Assembly (NCBI GenBank): GCA_900489925.1 | Contig: UEHQ01000011.1 | Coordinates: 460 to 64,459, forward strand | Source: Hyphomicrobiales bacterium | Lineage (GTDB): Bacteria; Pseudomonadota; Alphaproteobacteria; Rhizobiales; Rhizobiaceae | Length of the DNA: 64,000 nucleotides | Direction of reading: 5' to 3' | Part shown: piece by piece, positions 46,904 to 55,759 of the stretch | How positions within the stretch are numbered: the stretch's first letter is position 1 | Layout: each line of letters begins with the position of its first letter | Notes under the pieces: generated by a model | Databases searched by the model: none | The model's input: the letters and a program-made list of their open reading frames with translations, nothing else | Told to the model about the DNA's origin: nothing | Made by a program: the position numbers and the translations under genes

Positions 46904-47738
46904 ATGAGGCTGCATTTTCTTCTCCTGGCAATGATCTGCCTTCTGTCCCTTTCAGCTGCAAACGCCGCTGTCGCGCAAGAGCAGCGAAGAACCGTGAGCC
47001 AGTGCCAGGCAGTTGCCGAGGCGATCCCGAAAGCAACCTTCATAAGCTTCACCGGCTCCACGCCGCCGACGCCCGCAGGCATCACCGAAGAGACGGTGAA
47101 GATCACCTATGTCGGCCACTCGACCTTCCTCATCGAAACACCCGGCGGCATCTCGATCGCGACCGACTATAGCGGCTGGTACACACCGCCGCGGTTGCCG
47201 ACCGTGGTGACAATGAACCGCGCACTCCTCCCACTATACGCTGACGCCCGATCCGGGCATTCGATACGTGCTACACGGCTGGAGCGACGTGCCCGGCGAA
47301 AAGCCGAAGGTCGACCTCACGGTAGGCGATACTTATATCCGCAATGTCACCACCGATATCCGGGGCAGCTACGGCACCGCGCAACCGGACGCGAACTCGA
47401 TCTTCATCTTCGAGGTGGCAGGGCTCTGCATCGGCCATCTCGGCCATCTGCACTACGAGTTGACCGAAGCCCATTACACGGAGATCGGCAGGCTGGACAT
47501 CATCATGGTTCCCGTCGATGGCGGCCTGACCATGGGTGAGGACAGCATGAGCCGGGTGGTCAAGCGCCTCCGGTCGTCGCTCATCCTGCCGATGCATCAG
47601 CCGCGGCCGCTGAAAAGCTTTCTGGCGATGTTCGGCCCTGATTTCGACATCACCTACGCACCGACCAACACGATAACGGTCTCGATGCGCACGTTGCCGA
47701 AGAAGCCCCTGATCTATGTCGCCCAGGGGATGCAATAA
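46904..47738 (+). pseudogene. Secreted metallo-beta-lactamase-fold hydrolase, frameshifted
   Basis: The first frame has a signal peptide (MRLHFLLLAMICLLSLSAANAAVAQ) and ITYVGHSTFLIETPGGISIATDYSGW, as in UlaG-type MBL proteins, then TVVTMNRA, after which it degenerates. The remaining part follows in another frame: H-S-S-H-Y-T, GIRYVLHGW, FIFEVAGLCIGHLGHLHYE, LIMP-like SLILPMHQPRP and a normal end at 47738. The two parts fit if two bases (a GC or CG unit) are missing near 47218, where CGCGCAC would be CGCGCGCAC. The restored motif is MNRAHSSHYT. GGAGG precedes ATG 46904. The break is a real decay or a base-call error in a GC repeat. Confidence 0.82.
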
Positions 47739-47767
47739 AAAGCCCCGGGAGCTGAAAGCTCCGGGCC
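47739..47767 (-). terminator. Terminator after PNPOx-like gene
   Basis: On the minus strand CCCGGAGCT-TTC-AGCTCCCGGG is followed by GCTTTTTATTG, about 23 bases after the stop of the PNPOx-like gene. It also lies next to the end of the convergent hydrolase relic and may serve both. Confidence 0.8.
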
Positions 47768-47789
47768 GGCTTGCACCATTCGATGGCGC

Positions 47790-48293
47790 TCAAGCAAAAT
47801 GCAGATGCTGCCTCACGCCGACATCCGGCATCTTCTCGTCCCCGAGATTGGCCTTGGCGATCTCCCAGCCGAACTTGAGCTTGCTGCCGGTCGAAACCCA
47901 GATCTCAGCATCGTCGACATGCATCGCAAGCATCGTCAGGTTCGGGTCCTTCTTGCCGTCCTCATACCAGGCAGCAACGACCGAGTTCCAGTACTCATCG
48001 ATCTTCGACGGATCCACCCGCAGTTCGATCTTCCCAGCAAGGCAGGCGTGATAATCGTGATCCTTGCCGACGAGGCAGAAACGCGCCCGTGTGCCGGGTT
48101 TGATTGCGCGCGTGAGCTCCGCGTCGCACTTGGTGTAGAACCAGATGATGTTGGTCTTCGGGTCGGCATGGGGCGCCATCGGCTGCATGTGCATGTCCGC
48201 ACCCTCGACGCCGAGCATGCCCGCATGCACGTCGTTTACCTGATCCCAAAGCTGGCGTGCCGGGTGTTCCCGTGCCTCGTTGAAACTGGCCAT
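47790..48293 (-). CDS. Pyridoxamine 5'-phosphate oxidase-fold protein, general stress type
   Basis: The 167-residue protein from ATG 48293 (GGAAG 4 bases upstream) is a split-barrel flavin-binding family protein: MQPMAPHADPKTNIIWFYTKC, ARFCLVGKDHDYHACLAGKIEL and a Trp-rich WYEDGKKDPNLTMLAMHVDDAEIW, followed by a lid FGWEIAKANLG. The pattern resembles the general stress protein 26 branch, not the vitamin B6 enzyme PdxH. Cytoplasmic. Function is unknown beyond probable flavin binding. It stands alone with its own terminator. Confidence 0.85.
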   Translation of the reverse strand: MASFNEAREHPARQLWDQVNDVHAGMLGVEGADMHMQPMAPHADPKTNIIWFYTKCDAELTRAIKPGTRARFCLVGKDHDYHACLAGKIELRVDPSKIDEYWNSVVAAWYEDGKKDPNLTMLAMHVDDAEIWVSTGSKLKFGWEIAKANLGDEKMPDVGVRQHLHFA

Positions 48294-48556
48294 CGCACTT
48301 CCTTCCGTTTCGAGAGTCCGTGGTTTGAAACGTAGGCATCCCCGCTTTGTTCCGCTGCGCACAATGAGCTGCAACGTTCCGTCGCACCCGGCAACGCGAC
48401 GCGCCTGGCGCCTCGCACTGGCCCAAATCCGCGTCGTCGAGAAGTGCCGGAGGGTGGGTCGCAACCCGGCCGACAAACCGCTTTTCCCTTGAACACGCCC
48501 GATTTCGCTCTTATAAGGCGGCCCATTCCTAACAATAAGACGTGAACAGGGGTGCC

Positions 48557-49303
48557 ATGGCTGGCCATTCACAGTTTAAAAACATCATGCATCGCAAGGG
48601 CCGTCAGGACGCCGTGCGATCAAAAATGTTCTCCAAGCTCGCGCGCGAAATCACCGTTGCCGCCAAGGCCGGTCTTCCCGACCCGACTATGAACGCACGC
48701 CTGCGTCTGGCGATCCAGAACGCCAAGGCTCAGTCCATGCCGAAGGACAACATCGACCGCGCCATCAAGAAGGCAGCCGGTGCCGACGGCGAGAACTACG
48801 ATGAAGTGCGCTACGAAGGCTACGGCCCGGGCGGCACTGCGATCATCGTCGAAGCGCTGACCGACAACCGCAATCGCACCGCATCCAATGTCCGCTCGAT
48901 CTTCACGAAGGCCGGCGGTGCGCTCGGCGAAACCGGTTCGGTCTCCTTCTCCTTCGACCATGTCGGCGAGATCACCTACAAGCTGTCGGCCGGCGATGCC
49001 GACAAGATGATGGAAGCGGCCATCGAAGCCGGTGCCGACGACGTCGAGACCGACGAAGAAGGCCACTACATCACCTGCGCGTTCGAATCCCTCGGCGAAG
49101 TCGCCAAGGCGCTCGAAGCGACGCTCGGCGAAGCAGAGACCGTCAAGTCGGTCTGGCGTGCCCAGAACAACGTACCGGTCGACGAAGAGCGCGCGCAGTC
49201 GCTGATCAAACTCATCGACAGCCTCGAAGACGACGACGACGTGCAGAACGTTTTCTCGAACTTCGAAGTCTCGGAAGAAGTTCTGGCCAAGCTCTCGGCC
49301 TGA
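48557..49303 (+). CDS. yebC: YebC/TACO1-family translation or transcription factor
   Basis: The 248-residue protein begins [20 protein letters not shown] with the family hallmarks [29 protein letters not shown] and [14 protein letters not shown], and a C-terminal ferredoxin-like domain. YebC proteins were first named as DNA-binding regulators (PmpR) and are more recently linked to relief of ribosome stalling. In many proteobacteria yebC stands immediately before ruvC; here 12.7 kb separates them. A GTG five codons upstream is a less likely start. A terminator follows. Confidence 0.95.
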   Translation: MAGHSQFKNIMHRKGRQDAVRSKMFSKLAREITVAAKAGLPDPTMNARLRLAIQNAKAQSMPKDNIDRAIKKAAGADGENYDEVRYEGYGPGGTAIIVEALTDNRNRTASNVRSIFTKAGGALGETGSVSFSFDHVGEITYKLSAGDADKMMEAAIEAGADDVETDEEGHYITCAFESLGEVAKALEATLGEAETVKSVWRAQNNVPVDEERAQSLIKLIDSLEDDDDVQNVFSNFEVSEEVLAKLSA

Positions 49304-49331
49304 TCTGATCCAACTTGGTTTATCCTGAAAA

Positions 49332-49359
49332 GCCGGCCCCGGAAACGCGGCCGGCTTTT
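49332..49359 (+). terminator. Terminator after yebC
   Basis: GCCGGCC, a 10-base loop and GGCCGGC are followed by TTTTCGTTG, 28 bases after the yebC stop codon. Flanking A and T runs make the stem almost symmetrical, so it could also work on the minus strand. Confidence 0.88.
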
Positions 49360-49541
49360 CGTTGTCCACAGCCCTCGCCGCCCGGCACTTCACATCCTGC
49401 CGCCGGCCGGTAACACGTTCGTTACCCCGAGCCCCTCGTTAAGATCTCGCTAACCCTCCCCGACTTGAATGCGTCGCATTCGCTCCAGCCGGTCTGTCTC
49501 AAGGCCAGCCTCTCTCACACTCTCGGCGGGGAAAACCACCC

Positions 49542-50030
49542 ATGAAAAGATCAGCCCTCATCCTCTCGTTCACGCTGCTCGGCGCGGCATCGGCCATGGC
49601 GCAACCGACCATGGTCAAGCAATTCGAGGACTGGGGCGTCTATTCCTATAAAAAGGGCGGGCAGACGGTTTGCTACATATTGACCGTCCCGAAGGCGATG
49701 GAGCCGGCAAGCGTCGACCACGGCCGCAACTTCTTCGTCATCGGCACGGCCCCGAGCTCGGGATACGAGCCGCAGGCGATCATGGGCTACGACCTCAAGC
49801 CGGGGTCCCGCGTCAAGGTTGAAATCGGCGACAAGGCCTTTTCCATGTTCACAAAGGGGAAGTCCGCCTGGGTTATCGAAGAAGCGCGTGAGCCGGAGGT
49901 GATAAGCGCCCTGCGCTCGGGCAGCAATATGACCGTTCAGGCCCAGTCGCTGCGCGGAACCGCCACCAGCTATACCTACTCCCTGAATGGCGTGACCGCC
50001 GCCCTGAAGCGCATGAGCACGTGCAACTGA
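49542..50030 (+). CDS. Invasion-associated locus B (IalB) family protein
   Basis: The 162-residue protein has a signal peptide (MKRSALILSFTLLGAASAMA) and the IalB core: FEDWGVYSYKKGGQTVCYIL, DHGRNFFVIG, SYEP-like GYEPQAIMGYDLKPGSRVKVEIG, MFTKGKSAWV and TSYTYSLNGVTAALKRM. One Cys in the VCY motif and another at the end may form a disulphide. Proteins of this family in Rhizobiales are periplasmic or outer-membrane associated and of unclear role; the name comes from Bartonella. Very close to the following SH3 gene. Confidence 0.88.
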   Translation: MKRSALILSFTLLGAASAMAQPTMVKQFEDWGVYSYKKGGQTVCYILTVPKAMEPASVDHGRNFFVIGTAPSSGYEPQAIMGYDLKPGSRVKVEIGDKAFSMFTKGKSAWVIEEAREPEVISALRSGSNMTVQAQSLRGTATSYTYSLNGVTAALKRMSTCN

Positions 50031-50032
50031 GG

Positions 50033-50623
50033 ATGGCCACGCCTCATGCCACAAAGCGGACACCTCTGGCTCGACGTGGCTTAAAACGTCTTCTTGCCCT
50101 CTGTTGCCTGGGCCTGGCCCTCACATGCGCCCCGATCGCCGCCAACCCTCTGCAGCCGCAGGCACCCGCTGTCAACGGCCCGAAGGGACGCGAGACCGGC
50201 CTTGCCGTGCCACGCTTCGTCTCGCTGCGGTCGAAGGAAGCGCGTATGCGCGTCGGCCCGTCCCTCGACTACGGCACGCTGTGGATCTACCGGGTGGCTG
50301 GCCTGCCGCTGGAGATAACCGCCGAATATGGCAACTGGCGCCAGGTCAGGGACAGCGACGGCGTCTCCGGATGGATGCATCGCGCGTTGCTCGCCAGCAA
50401 GCGCACCGCACTCGTCGGTCCCTGGATCACCACGCCGGTCGCCATCCGTGCCGCACCCGGCACCTCGACGACGATCCTTGCAAGGCTTTCGCCGAGAGTC
50501 CGCCTCGCGGTCCACTCCTGCGACGGCGACTGGTGCCATGTGGACGTGACGGAACACCACCTCGAGGGCTTCGTAAGGCAATCCGCGCTTTGGGGCGTCT
50601 ATCCGAACGAGACGATCAAGTGA
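50033..50623 (+). CDS. SH3-domain protein, exported
   Basis: The protein of about 196 residues has a hydrophobic export segment (LLALCCLGLALTCAPIAA), then two bacterial SH3-like repeats: FVSLRSKEARMRVGPSLDY with GYDG-like WIYRVAGLPLEI and SGWMHRALL, and a second with VAIRAAPGTSTTILARLSPRVRLAVHSCDGDWCHVDV. It should bind cell-wall or periplasmic peptides. Start is unsure: ATG 50033 has GAGG right before it, while a GTG at 50021 overlaps the IalB stop codon. Translation may be coupled to the IalB gene. It converges with the oxidase operon with 9 bases between. Confidence 0.82.
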   Translation: MATPHATKRTPLARRGLKRLLALCCLGLALTCAPIAANPLQPQAPAVNGPKGRETGLAVPRFVSLRSKEARMRVGPSLDYGTLWIYRVAGLPLEITAEYGNWRQVRDSDGVSGWMHRALLASKRTALVGPWITTPVAIRAAPGTSTTILARLSPRVRLAVHSCDGDWCHVDVTEHHLEGFVRQSALWGVYPNETIK

Positions 50624-50632
50624 CGAGCGGCG

Positions 50633-50968
50633 TCACTGCGCGCCGCCGCCGAGAAACGCCATTCTGGTGAAGATCGTGTAGTGCGCCTCGGACGCCATCA
50701 TCGCCACGAACACCAGCACCAGAAGCGGCGGTAGCAGGATCGCGTAGACGAGCGCCAGCCGTTCCCAGGCCATGTGCATGAAGATGGCGACGATCAGTCC
50801 GGCCTTGAGCATCATGAACAGGATGATCAGCGACCAGCGCGGATAACCCTGGATGCCGAGATAATCCACCAGGTAGGAAAAGGTACTGAGCACGAACAGC
50901 AATCCCCAGACCACCAGGTAGAGCCTGATGGGATGTTGCTGGCCGGAATGGGTTTGCGCCTGTGCCAT
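50633..50968 (-). CDS. coxQ: Cytochrome c oxidase subunit IV-like (COX4_pro)
   Basis: The 111-residue protein has three membrane helices (LYLVVWGLLFVLSTFSYLV, WSLIILFMMLKAGLIVAIFMHM and LVYAILLPPLLVLVFVAMM), the pattern of prokaryotic oxidase subunit IV, with the conserved KAGLIVAIFMHM. It is the last gene of a five-gene oxidase operon and follows the subunit III gene after 9 bases. The letter in the symbol is provisional. Confidence 0.8.
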   Translation of the reverse strand: MAQAQTHSGQQHPIRLYLVVWGLLFVLSTFSYLVDYLGIQGYPRWSLIILFMMLKAGLIVAIFMHMAWERLALVYAILLPPLLVLVFVAMMASEAHYTIFTRMAFLGGGAQ

Positions 50969-50977
50969 GATGCCACC

Positions 50978-51703
50978 TCACCAGAGATAGAAGAACGCGA
51001 AGATGAAGACCCAGACGAGATCGACGAAGTGCCAGTAGAGGCCCATGATCTCGACGATCTCGTAGCTGCCCTTGCGGCTCGTGAAGAAACCTCGCTTGCC
51101 CGTCTCGAAATCACCGCGCAGCACCTTGCGCGCCGTGATCAGCAGGAAGATCACACCGACCGTCACGTGGGTTCCGTGAAAGCCGGTGATCATGAAGAAG
51201 GACGAACCGAACTGTGCCGCTCCCCATGGATTTTCCCAGGGCCGCACGCCTTCGGTGATCAGCTTCGTCCATTCGAAGGCCTGCATGCCGACGAAGGACG
51301 CCCCGAGCGCTGCGGTCAGGAGCATCAGCGCCGCCGTCTTGCCGCGCTCGTGGCGATAGCCAAAATTGACCGCCATCGCCATCGTGCCGCTGCTGCTGAT
51401 CAGGATGAAGGTCATGATCGCGATCAGGATCAGCGGCACCTCCTGCCCGCCGATATTGAGCGCAAAGACTTCGCTTGGATTGGGCCAGGGAACCGGTGTC
51501 GACATTCTGGCAGTCATGTAGGCCAAGAGAAAACAGCCGAAGATGAAGGTGTCGCTCAGGAGAAAGATCCACATCATGGCTTTCCCCCAGGAGACGTTCT
51601 TGAACGCCCGCTGGTCCGACGAGAAATCGGCGGCAATGCCGCGCAGGCCGGTGCGGCGCAAGAGAGCCCCCTGGTCGGTATCCGTGCGGGTGAGTTCCGT
51701 CAT
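50978..51703 (-). CDS. coxP: Cytochrome c oxidase subunit III (first copy)
   Basis: The protein of 241 residues from ATG 51703 (AGGAGGGGG upstream) has about five to seven helices with WIFLLSDTFIFGCFLLAY, FFMITGFHGTHVTVGVIF and YWHFVDLVWVFIFAFFYLW, the conserved subunit III segments including GFHG and HFVD. It is part of an alternative haem-copper oxidase encoded together with subunits II, I, a second III and IV. Gene letters follow the Bradyrhizobium coxMNOP operon and are tentative. Confidence 0.85.
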   Translation of the reverse strand: MTELTRTDTDQGALLRRTGLRGIAADFSSDQRAFKNVSWGKAMMWIFLLSDTFIFGCFLLAYMTARMSTPVPWPNPSEVFALNIGGQEVPLILIAIMTFILISSSGTMAMAVNFGYRHERGKTAALMLLTAALGASFVGMQAFEWTKLITEGVRPWENPWGAAQFGSSFFMITGFHGTHVTVGVIFLLITARKVLRGDFETGKRGFFTSRKGSYEIVEIMGLYWHFVDLVWVFIFAFFYLW

Positions 51704-51713
51704 CGTCCCCCTC

Positions 51714-52424
51714 CTAGCTAACCAGTTGACGGCAGAGATCGACAAGGTTGTTCGCCCAGCCGGTGAACAGTGCGAGGAGCACCAGCCAGACGATCAGCAT
51801 GAAGTGCCAATAGGTGGCGCAGAGCTCTGTGCTCAGGCAAAGCGCTGCCCGCGGAGAGCGACTGCCCGCTGCCGCCCTGATCCTGACACGGCCGAGAACG
51901 GCAAGGCCGCCGAGGATGTGCAGGCCATGCAGGCCAGTGAGCATGTAGAAGAAACTGTTGGCAGGGTTGTCGGCAAGGACATAACCCGCGGCCGCCATCT
52001 GTCGCCACGCCACAAGCTGACCGATGAGAAACAGGACCGCGGTGGCGAGAGCCGCGTCGAGTGCGATCCGCGTCGCCTCCCCGCCATCGCGCCTCGCTTC
52101 GAACGTTGCCCATTGGATCGCCGCGCAGCTGACGACCAGCACCGCGGTGTTGACCCAAAGAAGCCGTGGCACCGGCGGTGACCACCAGTCCGCGCCACCC
52201 ATGCGGACGAGATAGGCGCTGACCAGCAGCGAAAACAAGGCACCCACGACCGCGAGGAAGATGCCGAGACCGATCTTCGCCACCGGCATCGGCGAGCCCT
52301 GACGGGCTGCGACCTCTCCGACGCGCCCCGCCTCGAGCCAGGGCTTCGACATCAGCCGCTGGCCGCTCATCCACCGACCAATGATGAGCGCAAGGCCGGC
52401 CATGAAGACAAGGATCGCGCTCAT
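51714..52424 (-). CDS. coxO: Cytochrome c oxidase subunit III-like (second copy)
   Basis: The 236-residue membrane protein has a family-typical HGLHILGGLAVL and a C-terminal CATYWHFMLIVWLVLLALF, but lacks the longer N-terminal helices of the classic subunit III. Its ATG overlaps the subunit I stop as ATGA, so it is translated with it. Two subunit III-like genes in one operon is the arrangement of coxMNOP in Bradyrhizobium. It lies 10 bases before the other subunit III gene. Confidence 0.8.
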   Translation of the reverse strand: MSAILVFMAGLALIIGRWMSGQRLMSKPWLEAGRVGEVAARQGSPMPVAKIGLGIFLAVVGALFSLLVSAYLVRMGGADWWSPPVPRLLWVNTAVLVVSCAAIQWATFEARRDGGEATRIALDAALATAVLFLIGQLVAWRQMAAAGYVLADNPANSFFYMLTGLHGLHILGGLAVLGRVRIRAAAGSRSPRAALCLSTELCATYWHFMLIVWLVLLALFTGWANNLVDLCRQLVS

Positions 52425-54190
52425 GCCGGCGCCCTCGTCAAGCCGTCCGGCTGGTTCTGCGGCACGAAATCTTCGGCCGCACCCGGCACGCTGTAGTCAT
52501 AAGCCCAGCGATAGACGATCGGCAGTTCCTTGCCCCAGTTGCCGTGAGCCGGCGGGGTCTGCGGCGTCTGCCACTCCAGCGTTGTCGCCCGCCACGGATT
52601 GCCCCCCGCCTCGCGCCCGTGCCGCAGGCTCCAGGCGACGTTGAACAGGAAGACGAGTTGCGCCGCCCCGACCACCAGCGCCGCAACCGTAATGAACATG
52701 TTGAGCGTGTGGACCGAGGGCGGGATGAAGACGGTATCGCCAAGCTCGTAATAGCGGCGGGGGACGCCGATCAACCCGATGTAGTGCATCGGAAAGAAAA
52801 TGGCGTAGGCACCAAGGAAGGTGATCCAGAAGTGGATACGCCCCAGCACCTCGTCGAGCATCCGCCCGGTAATCTTCGGATACCAATGGTAGATCGCTCC
52901 GAACACCACCATGATCGGCGCAACGCCCATCACCATATGGAAATGCGCGACAACGAACATCGTGTCGGAAAGCGGCACATCGACCACCACATTGCCCAGG
53001 AACAGTCCCGTCAGCCCGCCATTGACGAAGGTGACGATGAAGCCGAGCGCGAACAGCATTGGCAATGTCAGATGGATATCGCCGCGCCACAGCGTCAGCA
53101 CCCAGTTGTAGACCTTGAGCGCCGTCGGGATCGCGATGATCAGCGTAGTGGTGGCAAAGAAGAAGCCGAAGTTCGGATTCATGCCGCTCACATACATGTG
53201 GTGCGCCCATACGACGAAGCTGAGCGCGCCGATGATCACGATTGCCCAGACCATCATCCGGTAACCGAAGATGTTCTTGCGCGCGTGCGTGCTGATGAGA
53301 TCAGAGACGATGCCGAAGGCCGGCAGCGCCACGATATAGACCTCCGGATGGCCGAAAAACCAGAACAGATGCTGGAAGAGGATCGGGCTGCCCCCCTGAG
53401 ATTTCAACTGCTCGCCCATCTCGACGATGGACGGCATGAAGAAGCTGGTGCCGAGCAGCCGGTCGAACAGCATCATGACGGCGGCGACGAAGAGTGCCGG
53501 AAAGGCCAGAAGCGCCATGACCGTCGCGGTGAAGATCCCCCAAACGGTGAGCGGCATCCGCATCAGCGTCATGCCGCGCGTGCGCCCCTGCAGCACGGTG
53601 ACGACATAGTTCAGCCCGCCCATCGTGAAGCCGATGATGAAGATGATCAGCGACGACAGCATCAGGATGATACCCCAGTCGCGCCCGCCTGGTGTGCCGG
53701 ACAACAGCGCCTGCGGCGGATAGAGCGTCCAGCCGGCCCCGGTCGGCCCGCCCGGGGCGAAGAAACCGGCGACCAGCACGAGCACCGCCAGCAGATAGAG
53801 CCAGTAGCTCAGCATGTTGGCATAGGGAAACACCATGTCGCGGGCGCCGAGCATCAGCGGGATCAGGTAGTTGCCGAAGCCGCCGAGAAAGAGCGCGGTC
53901 AGAAGATAGATCACCATGATCATCCCGTGCATGGTGATGAACTGGTAATAGTGATCCGCGTCGATGAAGGAGAAATAGCCTGGGAATCCGAGCTGCAGAC
54001 GCATCAGCCAGGAGAGCACCAGCGCCACGAAGCCGATCGAAAAGGCCGTCAGCGAATACTGTATCGCAATGATCTTGGCATCCTGGCTGAAGACGTACCG
54101 CGTCCACCAGCTCTTCGGATGATAGAGTTCGACATCCGGAACTTCGGCAGGTGGTACGATGCCGCCGGCGGTGCTGGGAATGTCAACCAT
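52421..54190 (-). CDS. coxN: Cytochrome c oxidase subunit I
   Basis: The 589-residue protein has about twelve helices and the haem-copper ligands: low-spin haem His in TMHGMIMVIYLL, CuB and cross-linked Tyr in FFGHPEVYIVALPAFGIVS, His pair in VWAHHMYVSG and the haem a3/low-spin pair in VVAHFHMVMGVAP. It is the catalytic core of a terminal oxidase reducing O2 in the inner membrane. The presence of a separate small cytochrome c and CuA subunit II next to it argues for cytochrome c as electron donor. No haem a synthesis or CuA assembly genes are in this cluster. Confidence 0.94.
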   Translation of the reverse strand: MVDIPSTAGGIVPPAEVPDVELYHPKSWWTRYVFSQDAKIIAIQYSLTAFSIGFVALVLSWLMRLQLGFPGYFSFIDADHYYQFITMHGMIMVIYLLTALFLGGFGNYLIPLMLGARDMVFPYANMLSYWLYLLAVLVLVAGFFAPGGPTGAGWTLYPPQALLSGTPGGRDWGIILMLSSLIIFIIGFTMGGLNYVVTVLQGRTRGMTLMRMPLTVWGIFTATVMALLAFPALFVAAVMMLFDRLLGTSFFMPSIVEMGEQLKSQGGSPILFQHLFWFFGHPEVYIVALPAFGIVSDLISTHARKNIFGYRMMVWAIVIIGALSFVVWAHHMYVSGMNPNFGFFFATTTLIIAIPTALKVYNWVLTLWRGDIHLTLPMLFALGFIVTFVNGGLTGLFLGNVVVDVPLSDTMFVVAHFHMVMGVAPIMVVFGAIYHWYPKITGRMLDEVLGRIHFWITFLGAYAIFFPMHYIGLIGVPRRYYELGDTVFIPPSVHTLNMFITVAALVVGAAQLVFLFNVAWSLRHGREAGGNPWRATTLEWQTPQTPPAHGNWGKELPIVYRWAYDYSVPGAAEDFVPQNQPDGLTRAPA

Positions 54191-54235
54191 CGCATACCCT
54201 TCCTTCTCACTTCACGCCATGACCACGCGCAGACG

Positions 54236-55045
54236 TCAGTTGGCCGGCGCCACCGCTGCCATCAGCTGTGAGTATGTTTGCTGCTGCTGAAGCCAATTCT
54301 TGTAGGCCTCCGCGTCGTCGACCACGACCGAGCCACGCATCTGCGGATGCCCGACGCCGCAAAGCTCGGCGCACAGCACCTCGAATGTTCCCGTCCGCGT
54401 CGGCGTGAACCAGAAATAGGTGACCGAGCCCGGTATCATGTCCATCTTGGCGCGGAATTCCGGAACGTAGAAATCGTGCAGTACATCGAGCGATCGCAGG
54501 TGGACGCGCACCGACTTGCCAAGCAGCAAGTGCAGATCGCCGCCTGATATGATGATGTCGTCGAGCCCACTCGGATCGCTGGCGATGACGCCGAGCGGAT
54601 TGTCGGCGGTCACGGCCGTGTTGTCGGCGCGCCCGAGCTTTCCATCGACACCGGGAAGCCTGAAATTCCACTGCCACTGCTGGCCGACGACCTCGACCTC
54701 GCCGGCGTCGGGCGGCACGGTCACGAACTGCTTCCACACCACCAGCCCCGGCGTCAGCATGGCCGCGACACCAAGCGCCGTGCCGCCGGCAAGCAACCAC
54801 TCCAGCCGCTTGTTCTCAGGCTGGTAGGCAGCGGTCTGGCCCGGCTTGTGACGGAAGCGAAAGACACAGTAAGCCACAAACAGGATCACCGCCACGAACA
54901 CAAAGCCCGTGATCCAGAAGGTGATGATGAGGGTGTTGTCGATGTAGCTCCAGTTCGACGCTATTGGCGTCCACCACCATGGGCTCAGGAGGTGGAAAGC
55001 CACCGAACCGACGGCAATCAGAACCAGAACCAACACGACGACCAT
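54236..55045 (-). CDS. coxM: Cytochrome c oxidase subunit II with CuA site
   Basis: The protein of 269 residues from ATG 55045 (GGGAGGAG upstream) has two N-terminal membrane helices and a periplasmic cupredoxin domain with the CuA ligands CAELCGVGHPQM near its end, and WQWNFRLPG, DVLHDFYVPEFRAKMDMIPG. There is no C-terminal haem c domain, unlike caa3-type subunits. It is the first membrane subunit gene of the operon, followed by subunit I after 45 bases. Confidence 0.92.
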   Translation of the reverse strand: MVVVLVLVLIAVGSVAFHLLSPWWWTPIASNWSYIDNTLIITFWITGFVFVAVILFVAYCVFRFRHKPGQTAAYQPENKRLEWLLAGGTALGVAAMLTPGLVVWKQFVTVPPDAGEVEVVGQQWQWNFRLPGVDGKLGRADNTAVTADNPLGVIASDPSGLDDIIISGGDLHLLLGKSVRVHLRSLDVLHDFYVPEFRAKMDMIPGSVTYFWFTPTRTGTFEVLCAELCGVGHPQMRGSVVVDDAEAYKNWLQQQQTYSQLMAAVAPAN

Positions 55046-55192
55046 GGGCTCCTCCCGAGCCGCAAACCAGATCGCGGACAAAAATCCGCAACCGTCGCGC
55101 GTTTACTTCAGCACTATCTCATAAATATGGGTTGGCGGCAATTATTCGATCGGCGCCGATGGATCGACGTCGCTCGCTCTGGTGAGCGGTCG

Positions 55193-55579
55193 CTATTTCG
55201 AGAACTGCTCGAGATAGGCGATCAGATTGGTGATGTCCTTGTCGTCCTTGAGGCCGACGAAGGTCATCTTCGTACCCTTCACCTTCAACTTCGGGTCGTG
55301 AAGATAGTCCCGCAAGGTCGCCTCGTCCCAAACGAGACCGCCCTTGCCGGCAGCCTGCATCGCGGGTGAATAGGCAAAGTCGGGATGCGTGCCGGCGGTT
55401 CGCCCGAACAGATGGTTCAGCGAAGGCCCCACCTTGTTTTTGTCGGTATCGGCGATATGGCACACCGCGCATTTCTTGAAAACGGTCTCCCCTGCCGCAA
55501 CATCGCCTTCCTGGGCCACAGCCTGGAAGGCGAAAAGACAGACGACCGGTATGCTCATGACAGCAACAAGGCAACGCAT
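55193..55579 (-). CDS. Class I cytochrome c
   Basis: The 128-residue protein has a signal peptide (PVVCLFAFQAVAQ), one haem site CAVCH near residue 37, GPSLNHLFGRTAGTHPDFAYSPAM and the likely Met ligand in GTKMTFVGL. GAGGAGG precedes ATG 55579. It belongs to the c2-like mitochondrial-type cytochromes and, being 147 bases upstream of coxM on the same strand, is the probable dedicated donor to this oxidase. It may share the transcript. Confidence 0.92.
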   Translation of the reverse strand: MRCLVAVMSIPVVCLFAFQAVAQEGDVAAGETVFKKCAVCHIADTDKNKVGPSLNHLFGRTAGTHPDFAYSPAMQAAGKGGLVWDEATLRDYLHDPKLKVKGTKMTFVGLKDDKDITNLIAYLEQFSK

Positions 55580-55759
55580 AGCAATCCTCCTCTAAAGGTT
55601 GCCCCAGACAGGGTCGGCCCTCCCGAGCCGGCCTGCTGTCCCATTCGCCCGCCACAGGCAGGCGATTGGCATGCACTGTCACTAGAAGCTATGCTCCGCC
55701 TGTACGAAGTCAATTCGTCCAAACAGCGGTGCCGCCGACTGTCGTATTTGCCGCAGACC

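Noticed and set aside
52544-54271. Plus-strand open frame of 575 codons opposite oxidase subunit I
   Set aside because: His/Asp/Arg-rich antisense product of a strongly biased membrane-protein gene; all haem ligands and helices are on the minus strand.
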